Source of the DNA: Gymnothorax reevesii | Taxonomy: Eukaryota > Chordata > Actinopteri > Anguilliformes > Muraenidae | Assembly (NCBI GenBank): GCA_029721435.1 | Contig: CM056573.1 | Coordinates: 47,776,501 to 47,840,500 of the forward strand | Direction of reading: 5' to 3' | DNA length: 64,000 nt | Part shown: positions 23,131 through 35,100 of the stretch, piece after piece | Numbering within the stretch: the first letter of the stretch is position 1 | Layout of the letters: each line of letters begins with the position of its first letter | Translations under genes and position numbers: made by a program | The notes under the pieces: generated by a model | Database searches by the model: none | The model's input: only the letters and a program-made list of their open reading frames with translations | What the model was told of the DNA's origin: nothing

Positions 23131-26100
23131 GTTTGTATTAGTTAAATTAAGTGTAGAGCTATGTTCTGGGCTTGGCTGCGTGCTAGTCATTGTCAATCAT
23201 GCTATTTGCTTGTGGTGAAATGTAGGCGAAGGACGGTTTTAGAAACATCGGAATAGCCTGTATCTACTTTCGTGTAAGCGGTGCTGTCTCTGGCTGCGAA
23301 TAATCTTGCACTGCATAACGTATAATGAGTCGATTAAATGTAGCAGGGGTCTTGGTTTCTACTGTATAGCTAGATTGCTGGTGAGGTGGGACTGTCTGGA
23401 GTAAAGCTAACTAACATGGTCCAACAAATAAGCTGTCACTTGTATTTGGTAGCAGTTTTGCTGCAAATACCCATATTGCTCAAACGGCTATTCATTGCAG
23501 GCTAAGTTTTCAAAGCTTTGCAAATGCAACCATTGGCTTTAATTTAAGCAGAGACGAGTGATTGTGAAGCTTGTAATCCCCCACTTGATCATTGCCTTGC
23601 CAAACTTCTTTCAGTCAGTCGAGTGGCCTTGCAACGAAATCAGTGGGCTAAACTTACTATATTCTGTCTGAATACCTTTGACATTTTCTGTAAACAGTTG
23701 CTGAAGCTGTTCAAGTGAGTTAAAACTACAGTAAGAGTAAACAGCTATTCTCAAAAAATATTGGTGAATTTGAACCCAATTTTTTGGCTTTACTTTGTCC
23801 ATTTCTGTAGGCTGGCAACCTCGGTGGTTTGTATTGGATGGAGGGACTCTGTCATATTATGACTCCCAAGAAGATGCGTGGAAAGGATGCAAGGGAAGCA
23901 TAAAAATTTCAGTCTGTGAAATCCAAGGTGAAGTCTCTTCTTGTGACCTGTACTTCTCAGGCGAACTAACTATTCATATTAACCAGATAAACATGTCCAT
24001 GTTATAGCAACTTTGGCAAACATAGCAGTCCTATAGGCACGAGGGAGAAACTCTCAGTGTGTTATTTTATTTAGTCTTACAACTGAGGTTCGATTACCTC
24101 TAACCCCTTTCAAAACGTATTATTCCCACTGCAATGCCATTATGCTTTGTGTTGTTCTAACCGATGCTTCAATCAAAGGTGTCCCCGTTGTACACTGTTT
24201 TTACAGTGCATTCCTCTGACTTCACGCGCATGGACCTGACCATTCCTGGAGAGCAGTATTTCTACCTCAAAGCCATCAACGCAGCAGAGAGGCAAAAATG
24301 GCTGGTTGCTTTGGGAACAGCAAAGGCTTGCCTCACAGACAACAGGACAAAGCGAGAGAAAGGCAAGTGCTGTTGTTTTTCATGTCCTTGATGATTGACC
24401 TAATGGTCAATCCATCCATCCATCTACCCATTTTGTTCTGCTTATGCGGGGTTGAGTGGCAGGGGGTAGCAGACTAAGCAAAGTGGCCCAGGTATCACCC
24501 TCCCTGGCAACTTCCTATAATTCTTCCTGGAAGACTCCAAGCTGTCCCTTGGCAAGCCAGGAGATATAATCCCTACTCTATGTCCTGGCCCTGGGTCTAC
24601 CTCGGGGCCTCCTCCCACATGCCCAGAATGCCTCGAAAGGGAGGCGTTCAGGAGGCATCCAAACCATCTCAACTGACTCCTTTCAAGGCTAATGGTTAAT
24701 ATTTGTCAATATATCAAGCACAACACTGCTCCTGTTCATTTTAATTTTATTCTTAAGAGAGTTCTATGAAGCTATCCACTGCTCCATCAACTGTCCTCTA
24801 CTCCTTCACCTAGTAAGCAACACAAATACCATGAACAACCTGGTGTCTTTTTTCACTCTCCCTATCAGAGCTCCAGGAGAGCACAGAGGCCCTGAAGACC
24901 AAGATGTCTGAACTGAGAATATACTGTGATCTCCTGCTGCAACAAGTGAACAAGATCAAGGAAGACTCTGAGAATGAGGAGCCAGGCACTGTCATGCAGG
25001 TGACCATCTAGTAGAAGTCACGTTGAGAGCAAAAACTAGCAACTGTATTGGAGGTCTTGCACTTCATAACCCCGTGGCTGAAAGACAGGTTATGGACATC
25101 TTGTTTATTGGAATTCAATGATGGCTCATATACTGCATTTTAATATTACAGGCCAGTGAAGGTGTTGGACCACTGGTGAAATCCACCTGTACGACTTTCT
25201 TGAAGACGCTGGAGGAGTGCATGCATATTGCCAATCGGGCTTTTAACCCAGACTTCTTGGCTCAGAGCCCACCCACTTCACCCCCTGTAGCCACAATCAA
25301 ACCTCACAAGGTTAGAGCAATGAAATAATATTCACTTTACATAATATTGCCTGGGAATGGAGGTTTTTTTATTAGTAGCATCTCTTCCTACTCATTCCAC
25401 CAAGAAATACCCTTAGGCCCAAGGTTAAAAAGCTTTTAGAGTGCAATTTTTGTGCTCAACTCGGCTTTCTCACTCAACTCCTGACTCAGACTTGAACATA
25501 AAATCTTAGCATGGTCCGGAGCCGGCGAAGACCCCAACTCTGGCCATTTCCATCATGAGCAGTGGACAGAGCATATTTTTGGGCCCTTTTGAAGCGCCAT
25601 AGGTGCCCAGGTGGATGCTGGGAGATGTAGTTTATGGTGTTAGTTGTGTTTGCAGAGGTGTAGTTTGAGTGTTTTTGCAATATAGAATAACTTGCTGGGG
25701 AAAAAAAATCAACAGCTTTCAAATTGGAAAACCTAAACAGCCAAAACCATGTGCTTTACACAGAAATTGCCTTCATTTGCTGAAGGGTTCTGAAATGCTG
25801 CTTGCTGGAGCAAATGTACCAGCATGCAGGGTGCACTCAAGAGATGCAGGCTTAATACGGAGTCCTGCTCAGTGAAGTCTGATTTCGAAACACTTAACCA
25901 CTGACTGCGAGTGAAACTATGCAGAAAACGATCGAAGAGATTTGAATTTGACTGCGAGCTGAGACTGATAAAGTCTTATAACCTCAGACCCTGCATGTCC
26001 ACCATCTGTAATCTTCTGAAATATAATGGATTTACAATTTAGCTGGTGGATAGCTGACATTCACTGGCGGGGGGATGCTGACTCTCAAAGTGCAGGACCA

Positions 26101-29100
26101 TATTGTAGCTGTATGGGGACAGGATTGGGCTTTGGGCAGAATTAGGCATTCCAGATTGGGGGGAAAGATTCATATTTGGAAAAGTTGGGAGCTGAAAATA
26201 TGTCACACATTCAGAGTTTATTGCATTTTTAAAATTCTTTGGCTGTCCTCACAGGTCAGACCTGTCTTTCAAGCAAGTCAAAGCCTGGTGGAGAAGTAGG
26301 TTGTTTTCATTTTTCTTAATACCAGCTTGTTATGATTTACTTTTTTGTGTCTGTTCCTACTGATTTGCATTTAGCTGTTCATTCAAAAAAACTTAAACTC
26401 TGGTTACCACATGGGGGGGAAGAAAAAAAAAAAAAACTAATTGTTGTATTTTGTGCCTGATAAAGTCACGCTAATGTCTGCTCTTTGTTGTTTAGGAGGA
26501 AAGAAGTGCACATCTCCAATTCAGCACAGCAAAAATCAGCACCTGTGACACCAGAACAGCCCAGGCCGCCTCCGCTGGACTCACAGCAGCTTCCTGAGGG
26601 TACGTCCACTGTCCACCTAGGTTGGATTTGGGGTTTAAGCTGAAGTATAGCATGATTACAGTGAAGTTGCCTCTGGGTACCCAAATCAGAGGGAGTCATG
26701 TCTTGGTTATATTTGTTGTATGACTTGTATATGATTTTTATTTTCCCGTGAGTTTACATGTGTAGTATGTATGTATTAACTGGAAAAAATTGACTAGCCT
26801 AGGTTTGATTGTTAGTTCATGCTTTGCTCTCTTTAACTGTGGAGCCAGACATGATGCTTATTTACCTTTTTTTTTTTTTAAGTGGCCGGCCGACCTGAAA
26901 CGGGACTTAAGAATCGTGAAGACCTAGCGGAAGCGTGTTCGGAAGACTACCCGGCTGCATCGGAAGAGGAGCAAGGTGAAGGAGGGGTGGAAGTGGAGAC
27001 AACAGTAAGCTCTGTCGAACAGGAGAATCCACAAGATCAAGTCCAACAGGAAGTTGGCCCCAGCCAGCCTGATGACCAGCAGGACAATGTCCCTGATCAG
27101 AAGGTGGGGGGGCAGGAAGTGAGCCCTGCACCGCCTGAAGAGAAACCGCCAGAGCAAGAGCAGGTGGACACCTTCTTCAGCACTATGAGTCACAGGTATG
27201 AAGACCCACCTCCATGAAGGTCTCATGAGGGCGATGCTCAGGAGGTACTGCTGAAAAAAATTTTTTTGTTTGTTTTTTTTTTTTTGTAGCATCAATATTA
27301 TTGCAGAGTAGCTTTCATGAAAAATATTCTGAGCTTTTTTTTTTTTTTTTTTTGACAACGTTGTACAATGTAGTATAGCTATGGTTTTTTGTGTGTACAC
27401 CTCATACAGTATTACATTGTGTAGTATCACACTATGATGAATGTGATGTCACCCGCTACAGCTTGTAGTGGCAGTATAGAGTGGGGAGAGTATACATTGA
27501 AGTAGGGCTGGGTGATTTACCGAATCACAGTTATTTTAGGCACAATAAAAGTAACTGCCACTATGGGGCAGACAGATGAGCTTTCTCATTACCTTTTCGA
27601 TGACGCATACTTAATGCGGTCTTGAGTAGACATCAGAGGGCATTTGAAATTCCTCCGGTAAGAAAACGTCAAGCCATTTATTCAGGCAGCTGACTAGTCA
27701 AAACTAAAATGTGGCCAATAATAATTAAGAAGAGATAATGAGAAGCTGACAGACCTAACCAGGCTACCAAGGTAGACTGAAAGAATGTCAATGATCTGAA
27801 TGAATAGCTGACCTCTGAATTCCACTTCTCATCGTACAGTTTTTACATATTATTAAAAAGATTGCTAAAACATGAAATGATTTTAAGATGGACCTGGTTT
27901 TTACCCCTTGGCTGACTCCGGCCTGGAGGGGTATTGTCGTCACCTGCGTGTCTGTCTGTCGTCCGTTGTCCGTCCATGATTTTTTCCGGGTCAGTACTGG
28001 GCAACTAATTATCGCAGCTTCACCAAATTTAATCTGGTAACTCACTATGACCCATAGATGTGCAACGTTAGGTTTTTTGCTGGATTTCATTGTTGACCTT
28101 AGCGCTGTGACCTTGACCCTGGAAATCTTGTCCAGGTGACATTTTTCGGGCCAGTACTCGGCAACTGATGATTGCAGCTTCACCAAATTCGGTATGATAA
28201 CTCACTATGACCCATAGATGTGCAATGTCTCATTTTTTGCTGGTTTTGACCTTTGACCTTTGCGCTGTGACCTTGACCCTGGAAATATTGCCCAGGTCAG
28301 TACTCGGCAGCTAATCACCACAGCTTCACCAAATTTGGTATGGTAACTCGCTATGACCCATAAATGTGCATCGTCAGGGTTTTTGCTGGATTTGACCTTT
28401 GACCTTAGTTCTGTGATCTTCACCCTGGAAATCTTGTCGGGGTCAATACTCAGCAACTAATTCTCGCAGCTTCACCAAATTTGCTATGCTAAATCACTGT
28501 GACCCATAGATGTGCAATGTCAGGTTTTTTTGATGGATTTGATCTTTGACCTTAGCTCTGTGACCATGACCCTCGAAATCTTGTCCGGGTCAGTACTTGG
28601 CAACTAATTATCGCAGCTTCACCAAATTTGGTATGGTAACTCACTGTCACACTCACATGTGCAATATCTTTGACCTTTGACCTCAACGCTGTGAATTTGA
28701 GGCAGGAAATTGTGTCCAGCCCGAGGGGTATTCAGCAATGCGTAATGTTTAAGAATTTAATAATAAATGCGAAGTGCTGGTCCGGTGCAAAACTGAAAAT
28801 TCGGGGGCAAAGATAAATCCCTTTATGACAACAATTTGTCCTAGCTAGTTCTCAATCTTTTTTCATTTATTAACAAGTTTTCCAGTTAGTAATAATGAAG
28901 TGGCAATTGAAGACACTGCTTCTCTCCCCCATGCAATCGAACAGCAACAAAATGATGGGCTACATTCAGTACAGAAAAATAATTAAATTATAATTAGGTC
29001 TTTGCATTGGCACTCAGCAATGGTAATTTTTTTTCCAGCGAGAGCGGCGTTACAGAACTCCTCAGAGAATGAAGGAAATTTCAGTGACAAGTTCGTGATG

Positions 29101-32100
29101 TCGTCCATTTACGTTTTCCAATCTGACTGCTGTCTTATTTTTTTTACAGCAAGTTGCAGGACTGTGCTGCAAAAACAGGTGTATGTACTTGTCACCGAAA
29201 TTACCGAACCGAAACACCAAGAGAGTTCTGAAATGCCGCTCTCGCTTGAAAAAGTGCCAGTGCATAGACCTAATAATAATAATTTTTCTGTACTGAATGT
29301 AGCCCATTATTTTGTCACTGTTAGATCACATGGGGAAGAGAAGCCACTTCTTCAATTGCCACTTGATTATTATTATGATTGGAAAACATATTAATAAAGC
29401 AAAAAGGATTGAGAACTAGCTAGGACTAATTGTTGTCATAACGGAATAACATCTTTGCCCCTGAATTTTCAGTTCTGGCGCCAGCCCTGGCAAAGTGGAA
29501 AATATTTTGTCGAGCACATCGACCGCGAATGTGAGAGAGAAATTATTTTCGTATTGCATGCGATAGCCAAATGCACCGAAGATTTGGCAAAGACATTCAG
29601 GCAAATCTGTGCTGCAAATTTGACAGATTTTTTTATTTGATAATTGATCAAGATCAATTTAAAATGTTGTAATTCATAGCTCTTGATTTTGGTTACTTTT
29701 GAGCATCTAAATGGCCTACATTGATGGTGGAAAACGTATCGTATTTATGCGTATCAAACGTGACATATACATTTTTAATGCATTCGCACGCAGCGGCGTG
29801 AATAATTTAGAAATAATTTAGCAAACGCATTCAGGCAAATCTGTCATGTTTCATGGTCATTTAAATTTCAAAATGTGACAAACAAAAATGATACCTAAAT
29901 AAATCAGACTGTCTACCAATTTAAATAGTTAATTCAGAGAATCAATTGTTTGATTGCAAATCAAACTGAGCACTGAGCAAAGCAAATGGGAAGGGGCTGA
30001 GAGCAATTGTCGAGCAGAGGATGATGATGAGGATTTGCTGACCTTAACTTTGCTTTGTTCAGCACATAATTTGCAATGTTTTTGCTAGACTATTTCTAGT
30101 TTTACATTTTGCTGCTCCATGCAAATGCGATAACAATTTACATGTCACGTTTGATACACTTAAAAAAAGTTTTCCACCTTCATTGTAGGCTTTGGATGCT
30201 AAAAAGTAAGCAAAATCAAGAGCTATGAATTACTTTATTCCAAATTAATCTTGTTCAACTATCAAATAAAAATGCTACAAATTTGCGCCACTGACTTGCC
30301 TAAACGTGTTTGCGAAGTCTTTGTTGCATTTATTTATTGTGTGCGAAAATAATTTCTCTCTCACATTCATGTTCGATATGCTTCACAAAAAGTTTTCCAC
30401 TTTGCGTGTATTTTGAAACGCTACAAATCCAGGGCCACCTTACAAACCCAAAACCAGTGAAGTTGGCACGTTATGTAAATCGTAAATAAAAACGGAATAC
30501 AATGATTTGCAAATCCTTTTCAACTTATATTCAATTGAATACACTGTAAAGACAAGATGTTTAATGTTCAAACTGAGAAACTTTATTTTCTTTTTTGAAA
30601 ATTAGAATTTAAAGGCAGCAACACATTGCAAAAAAGTTGGCACAGGGGCTTTTTTTACCACTGTGTTACATCGCCTTTCCTTTTAATGACACTCAGTAAA
30701 CGTTTGGGAACTGAGGAGACCAATTTTTGAAGCTTTTCAGGTGGAACTCTTTCCCATTCTTGCTTGATGTACAGCTTAAGTTGTTCAACAGTCCGGGGTC
30801 TCCGTTGTCGTATTTTACGCTTCATAATGCATATATGTATATTACATTACAATGCGCCACACATTTTCAATGGGAGACAGGTCTGGACTACAGGCAGGCC
30901 AGTCTAGTACCCGCACTCTTTTACTACGGAGCCATGCTGTTGTAACACGTGCAGAATGTGGCTTGGCATTGTCTTGCTGAAATAAGCAGGGGCGTCCATG
31001 AAAAAGCCGTTGCTTGGATGGCAACATATGTAGCTCCAAAACCTGTATGTACCTTTCAGCATTAATGGTGCCTTCACATATGTGTAAGTTGCCCTTGCCT
31101 TGGGCACTAATACTCCCCCATACCATCACAGATGCTGGCTTTTGAACTTTGTGCCTATAACAGTCCGGATGGTTCTTTTCCTCTTTGGTCCGGAGGACAC
31201 GACGTCCACAGTTTCCAAAAACAATTTGAAATGTGGACTCGTCAGACCACAGAACACTTTTCCACTTTGCATCAGTCCATCTTAGATGAGCTTGGGCTCA
31301 GCGAAGCCGGCGATGTTTCTGGGTACTGTTGATAAATGGCTTTCGCTTTGCATTGTAGAGTTTTAACTTGCACTTGCAGATGTAGCGACGAACTGTAGTT
31401 ACTGACAGTGGTTTTCTGAAGTGTTCCTGAGCCCATGTGGTGATATCCTTTACACACTGATGTCAGTTTTTGATGCAGTACCGCCTGAGGGATCGAAGGT
31501 CACGGGCATTCAATGTTGGTTTTTGGCCTTGTCGCTTACGTACAGTGATTTCTCCAGATTCTCTGAACCTTTTGACGATATTACGGACCGTAGATGATGA
31601 AATCCCTAAATTTCTTGCAATAGCTCGTTGAGGAATGTTGTTTTTAAACTGTTCGACAATCAGCTCATGCATTTATTCACTAAGTGGTGACCCTCACCCC
31701 ATCCTTGTTTGTGAATAACTGAGCATTTCAGGGAAGCTGCTTTTATACCCAATCATGGCACCCACCTGTTCCCAATTAGACTGTTCACCTGTGGGATGTT
31801 CCAAATAAGTGTTTGATGAGCATTCCTCAACTCTCTCAGTCTTTTTTGCCACTTGTGCCAGCTTTTTTGAAACATGTTGCAGGCATCAAATTCCAAATGA
31901 GCTAATATTTGCAAAAAATTACAAAGTTTACCTGTTCGAACATTAAGTAACTTGTCTTTGCAGTGTATTCAATTGAATATAGGTTGAAAAGAATTTGCAA
32001 ATCATTGTATTCTGTTTTTATTTACGATTTACACAACGTGCCAACTTCACTGGTTTTGGATTTTGTAGAATGATTTTATTTTGAAGAAATCTTTTTAATG

Positions 32101-35100
32101 ATACGAAAAAATTCTACAATGAGAGGTGGAATTCAGAGGTCTGCTATTTATTCAGATTCTTGACATTATTTAAATCTAACTTGGTAGCCTCCCTGGTTAG
32201 GTCTGCCAGCTTCTCATTATCTCTTCTCAATAATTGTAGGCCACATTTTTGTTTTGATTTGATTGTCAGTTGGCTGAATAAATGGCTTGACTGCAAGTAA
32301 GGCAAAAAACACTGTAATTGATTTAAGATAATCTAATTATGCCAAGGCGATGGAGGCTGTTCAACCTCGCTGGTAATTAGCAGACTTCAAATCGCAATTT
32401 TCTTCCCGGAAGCATTTTGAAATGGCCACTGATGTTTGTTCAGCACCGCATAAGATGTGTCACAGAAAAGGTAATAAGCAAGATCGTCTGTCTGCCCTAT
32501 AGTGGCAGTTACTTTAATTGTGCTTAAAATAATTGCGATTCAATTAATCGCCCAGCCGTACAATGAAGTGCTTTTTTTTTTCTAGAGAAATGTACTAGTG
32601 ATCTGCAGTGGTCACCTCCTGGAAAGTGTTGTTTCAATGATTAGATTATGGCTATTTTACATTTATAACTTTTCTTTAGCTGGTGTTTTTGTTGGCGCAG
32701 AGCCATCATCTTCACTTTAGTAATAGTTTCTTTTTGTGATGGTTGACCATTGTGAACTGCTTGAAACTAAATGATTTACTCAATAGTTTAATTTACAGCA
32801 TTTGAAAATACTAAAATTTTAAATTCAAATGACTAGACAATGAAAACAAGTTATATGCAAATATTTTTGGACAGAAGCGTCATGAAAAAGTCAGTTGATT
32901 GTTTGATCTAATGGAAGAAAAGTGGTGCATTTTGTAGCGTACCTAATTGGTTTTTTAATTAAAATGAACTTTGTGGCTGCTGTGCACTGATTTGTACCTG
33001 CCCTGTTATGGGATGTATTGACCTTGAATAAAAGCATATTTTTGAATTGACCCCGTACTAATCTTTTCTCCTTCTTTTGAATGTTTTTTTTCCTGACTTT
33101 TTAGATTTAGTGATATAAGACTGGAGGACGACAGTGGTATCCCCACACAACCCTTTTTGGACTCTTGCTATGCTTTAGTGCCAGTATTAGGTAGGATGGA
33201 TATATTCTCTCCCTTTACTCTCATCTGTCAGGAACTCTCCCTCCTTCATTCTACATGCGTTTTCGACTTTTGAACATGCTTTGCATGCATGAATCATAAT
33301 TATCCTCCTATGTTGCGCACACATGAGCTATGCCATATTTTATTAAGCTGGAGAGAATGGCTGTGAAAATGCAATGCATTTATTATTAGCTGTGCGTATC
33401 AAGAAATCTGGTATGGGCACCAGTTTTAGATTGGCAACTTCATAAACTTGGACATGGTGGGAAAGAATAAAATGTATATCTATGTATTCAAGTGTAAAAA
33501 TATTGGTGCAGCTGAGGTGTGTCTTTAACAAGCGGCTGCAATATAATTTTCACTACATCCTGCCCAAACTGCTGCAACACCCCCCCCCCCCCCTCCCTCC
33601 AATATGCATGCTGCATCTCTGTGGTGATGGCTGGCAGTGGCTTATTTTCTCTCTCTGAATCCAAGTGGTTGCCGGGTACTCCGGGAGTAATTCACAGTCT
33701 CTCCCTCAACATTGATTTTTATGGGTGCGGTGAGCTGCTTTGGGTGGTGGCTGCTGTTCATGTTTGAATATAAAGCTCTGCAGCACATGGAGAAACTGTG
33801 ATAATTTGCCAGAATTAGGAGGACATTGAGAAAAAGAACTGAATAAATTGAAGCAGTGGTTGATTCATTGCCCGGTTGGCAATGATATTTGAATAAGGGA
33901 CAAATGGGCAACAGTGTTATTCTTGGCACAAAAGGGCAGTCCTCCAAATGTTTATGCTCATGTGCATTCAGCTGTATGCCCAACTGCTGGAATAAAGCAG
34001 GATCTGACATGTATGGTCACAGGAGCAGCACTTTATTAAGTGTGATAAGCACATTTCTGTCCATGGACCTTGTCAAGCCAACATTACATTCTCCTTTGTA
34101 GAAAGTGTGCATTATCTGGTTACATCTGGTCCCATTTCCCTAACCACTGCACTACATGATCACCCTGTATTGGAAACAAAGGCTTGACATGCCGCACAAG
34201 CACTTTCATGCCGTCATCGATGAATTTACGGTCTGGTTTCAAAATGCCTTTGTTTTGCAAGAATCTTTATTTCACAGTTTGTGAGGACCTTTAAATCTTA
34301 AAAAAAGAAAAAAAAAATGGCAAAAAGTGCAACTGGAGCAATCTTAAATTTTGGGTGAGATCATAGACTTTTATAAAAAGATGGACACTGCACCCAGGTC
34401 TGAAAAGTGAAGCCAATGCGGAAATCTCGGAAATCTGCGGAAAATAGGATTCTATTTAATGACCAGCAGATGGCGGTTGGAGGAAGAAGTTCAATAGAAG
34501 TGTGTGTATGTGTATGTGTATATATTATATATTATAGAAGTCTATGAGAAAATGAACTTTCCAACCAGATTTATTATTTCAATAATGATTTTCCACATTA
34601 TTTAATGGTATCTATCGCAAGTTTCAAGTCACCTTCGGTATATCATGATGTTCATTTTTGTAAATTATTGTCCAAAATGGACTAATAAAGGATAAAGCCA
34701 GATATGCTTTGGGGGCGTGGCTATACTCTGGTTCTTGTTAGATACGGTTGGATCCACCCGTGGATCTTCAATTCATGCTCTTGTCCAATAGGAATCACAT
34801 CTGGTTTCAAAATGACAAAATGGTACTGTTCAAATTGCCAAAATCGAGGCTTCCTAAATGGTATGCTGAAACCAATAGGTGATGCCATGGTTGCTTCGTG
34901 CATCTTTTTAGACAGTCTTTGGGTGAGATTAAGTGTTAATTCAAGGCAGCCTGTTGAACTGCATTCATTAACTTCTTAAAAAAAATTTTAAAAAGAGCGG
35001 TCCGCTATCATGGTGAGGATGACTTGTTTGTGCATATAAACATATACATGTCGCATACAAATCATTTGTGAAACAAATGCTCATCCTCGTATTTTTTAAA

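Larger units (their letters stand above)
27504..32559. mobile_element. Long-TIR foldback element, 5.06 kb, no transposase
   Basis: Terminal inverted repeats: 27504-27886 and 32068-32559, starting AGGGCTGGGTGATT and (other strand) ACGGCTGGGCGATT, sharing AAAGTAACTGCCACTAT-GGGCAGACAGA, AAGAGATAATGAGAAGCTG and GTGGAATTCAGAGGTC (reverse complemented). The right arm carries about 110 bp more than the left. Flanking direct repeats ACATTGAAGT (27494-27503) and ACAATGAAGT (32560-32569) match 9/10. Long TIRs plus a 9-10 bp duplication suggest a Mutator-type (MULE/Rehavkus-like) non-autonomous element; this is inference. About 3.4 kb without the later Tc1 (30443-32065). Confidence 0.75.
27196..33104 (+). 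other. PLEKHA8 intron 8 (5.9 kb)
   Basis: Mostly one 5.06 kb foldback element (27504-32559) with a Tc1 inside. The flanks 27196-27493 and 32570-33104 show poly(T) tracts and nothing else recognised. Confidence 0.85.

Noticed and set aside
27196..27217. PLEKHA8 exon 8 continuing to the stop at 27217 as a short isoform
   Set aside because: The GTATGA donor at 27196 gives the family-conserved join to exon 9; the read-through tail has no conservation. A truncated isoform is possible but unsupported.
27900..28730. CRISPR-like array
   Set aside because: The units are about 150 bp tandem repeats with no short repeat/spacer alternation, in a vertebrate genome.
29002..29394. 130-codon plus ORF in PLEKHA8 intron 8
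   Set aside because: It spans palindrome B of the foldback element and has no protein-like features or splice context.
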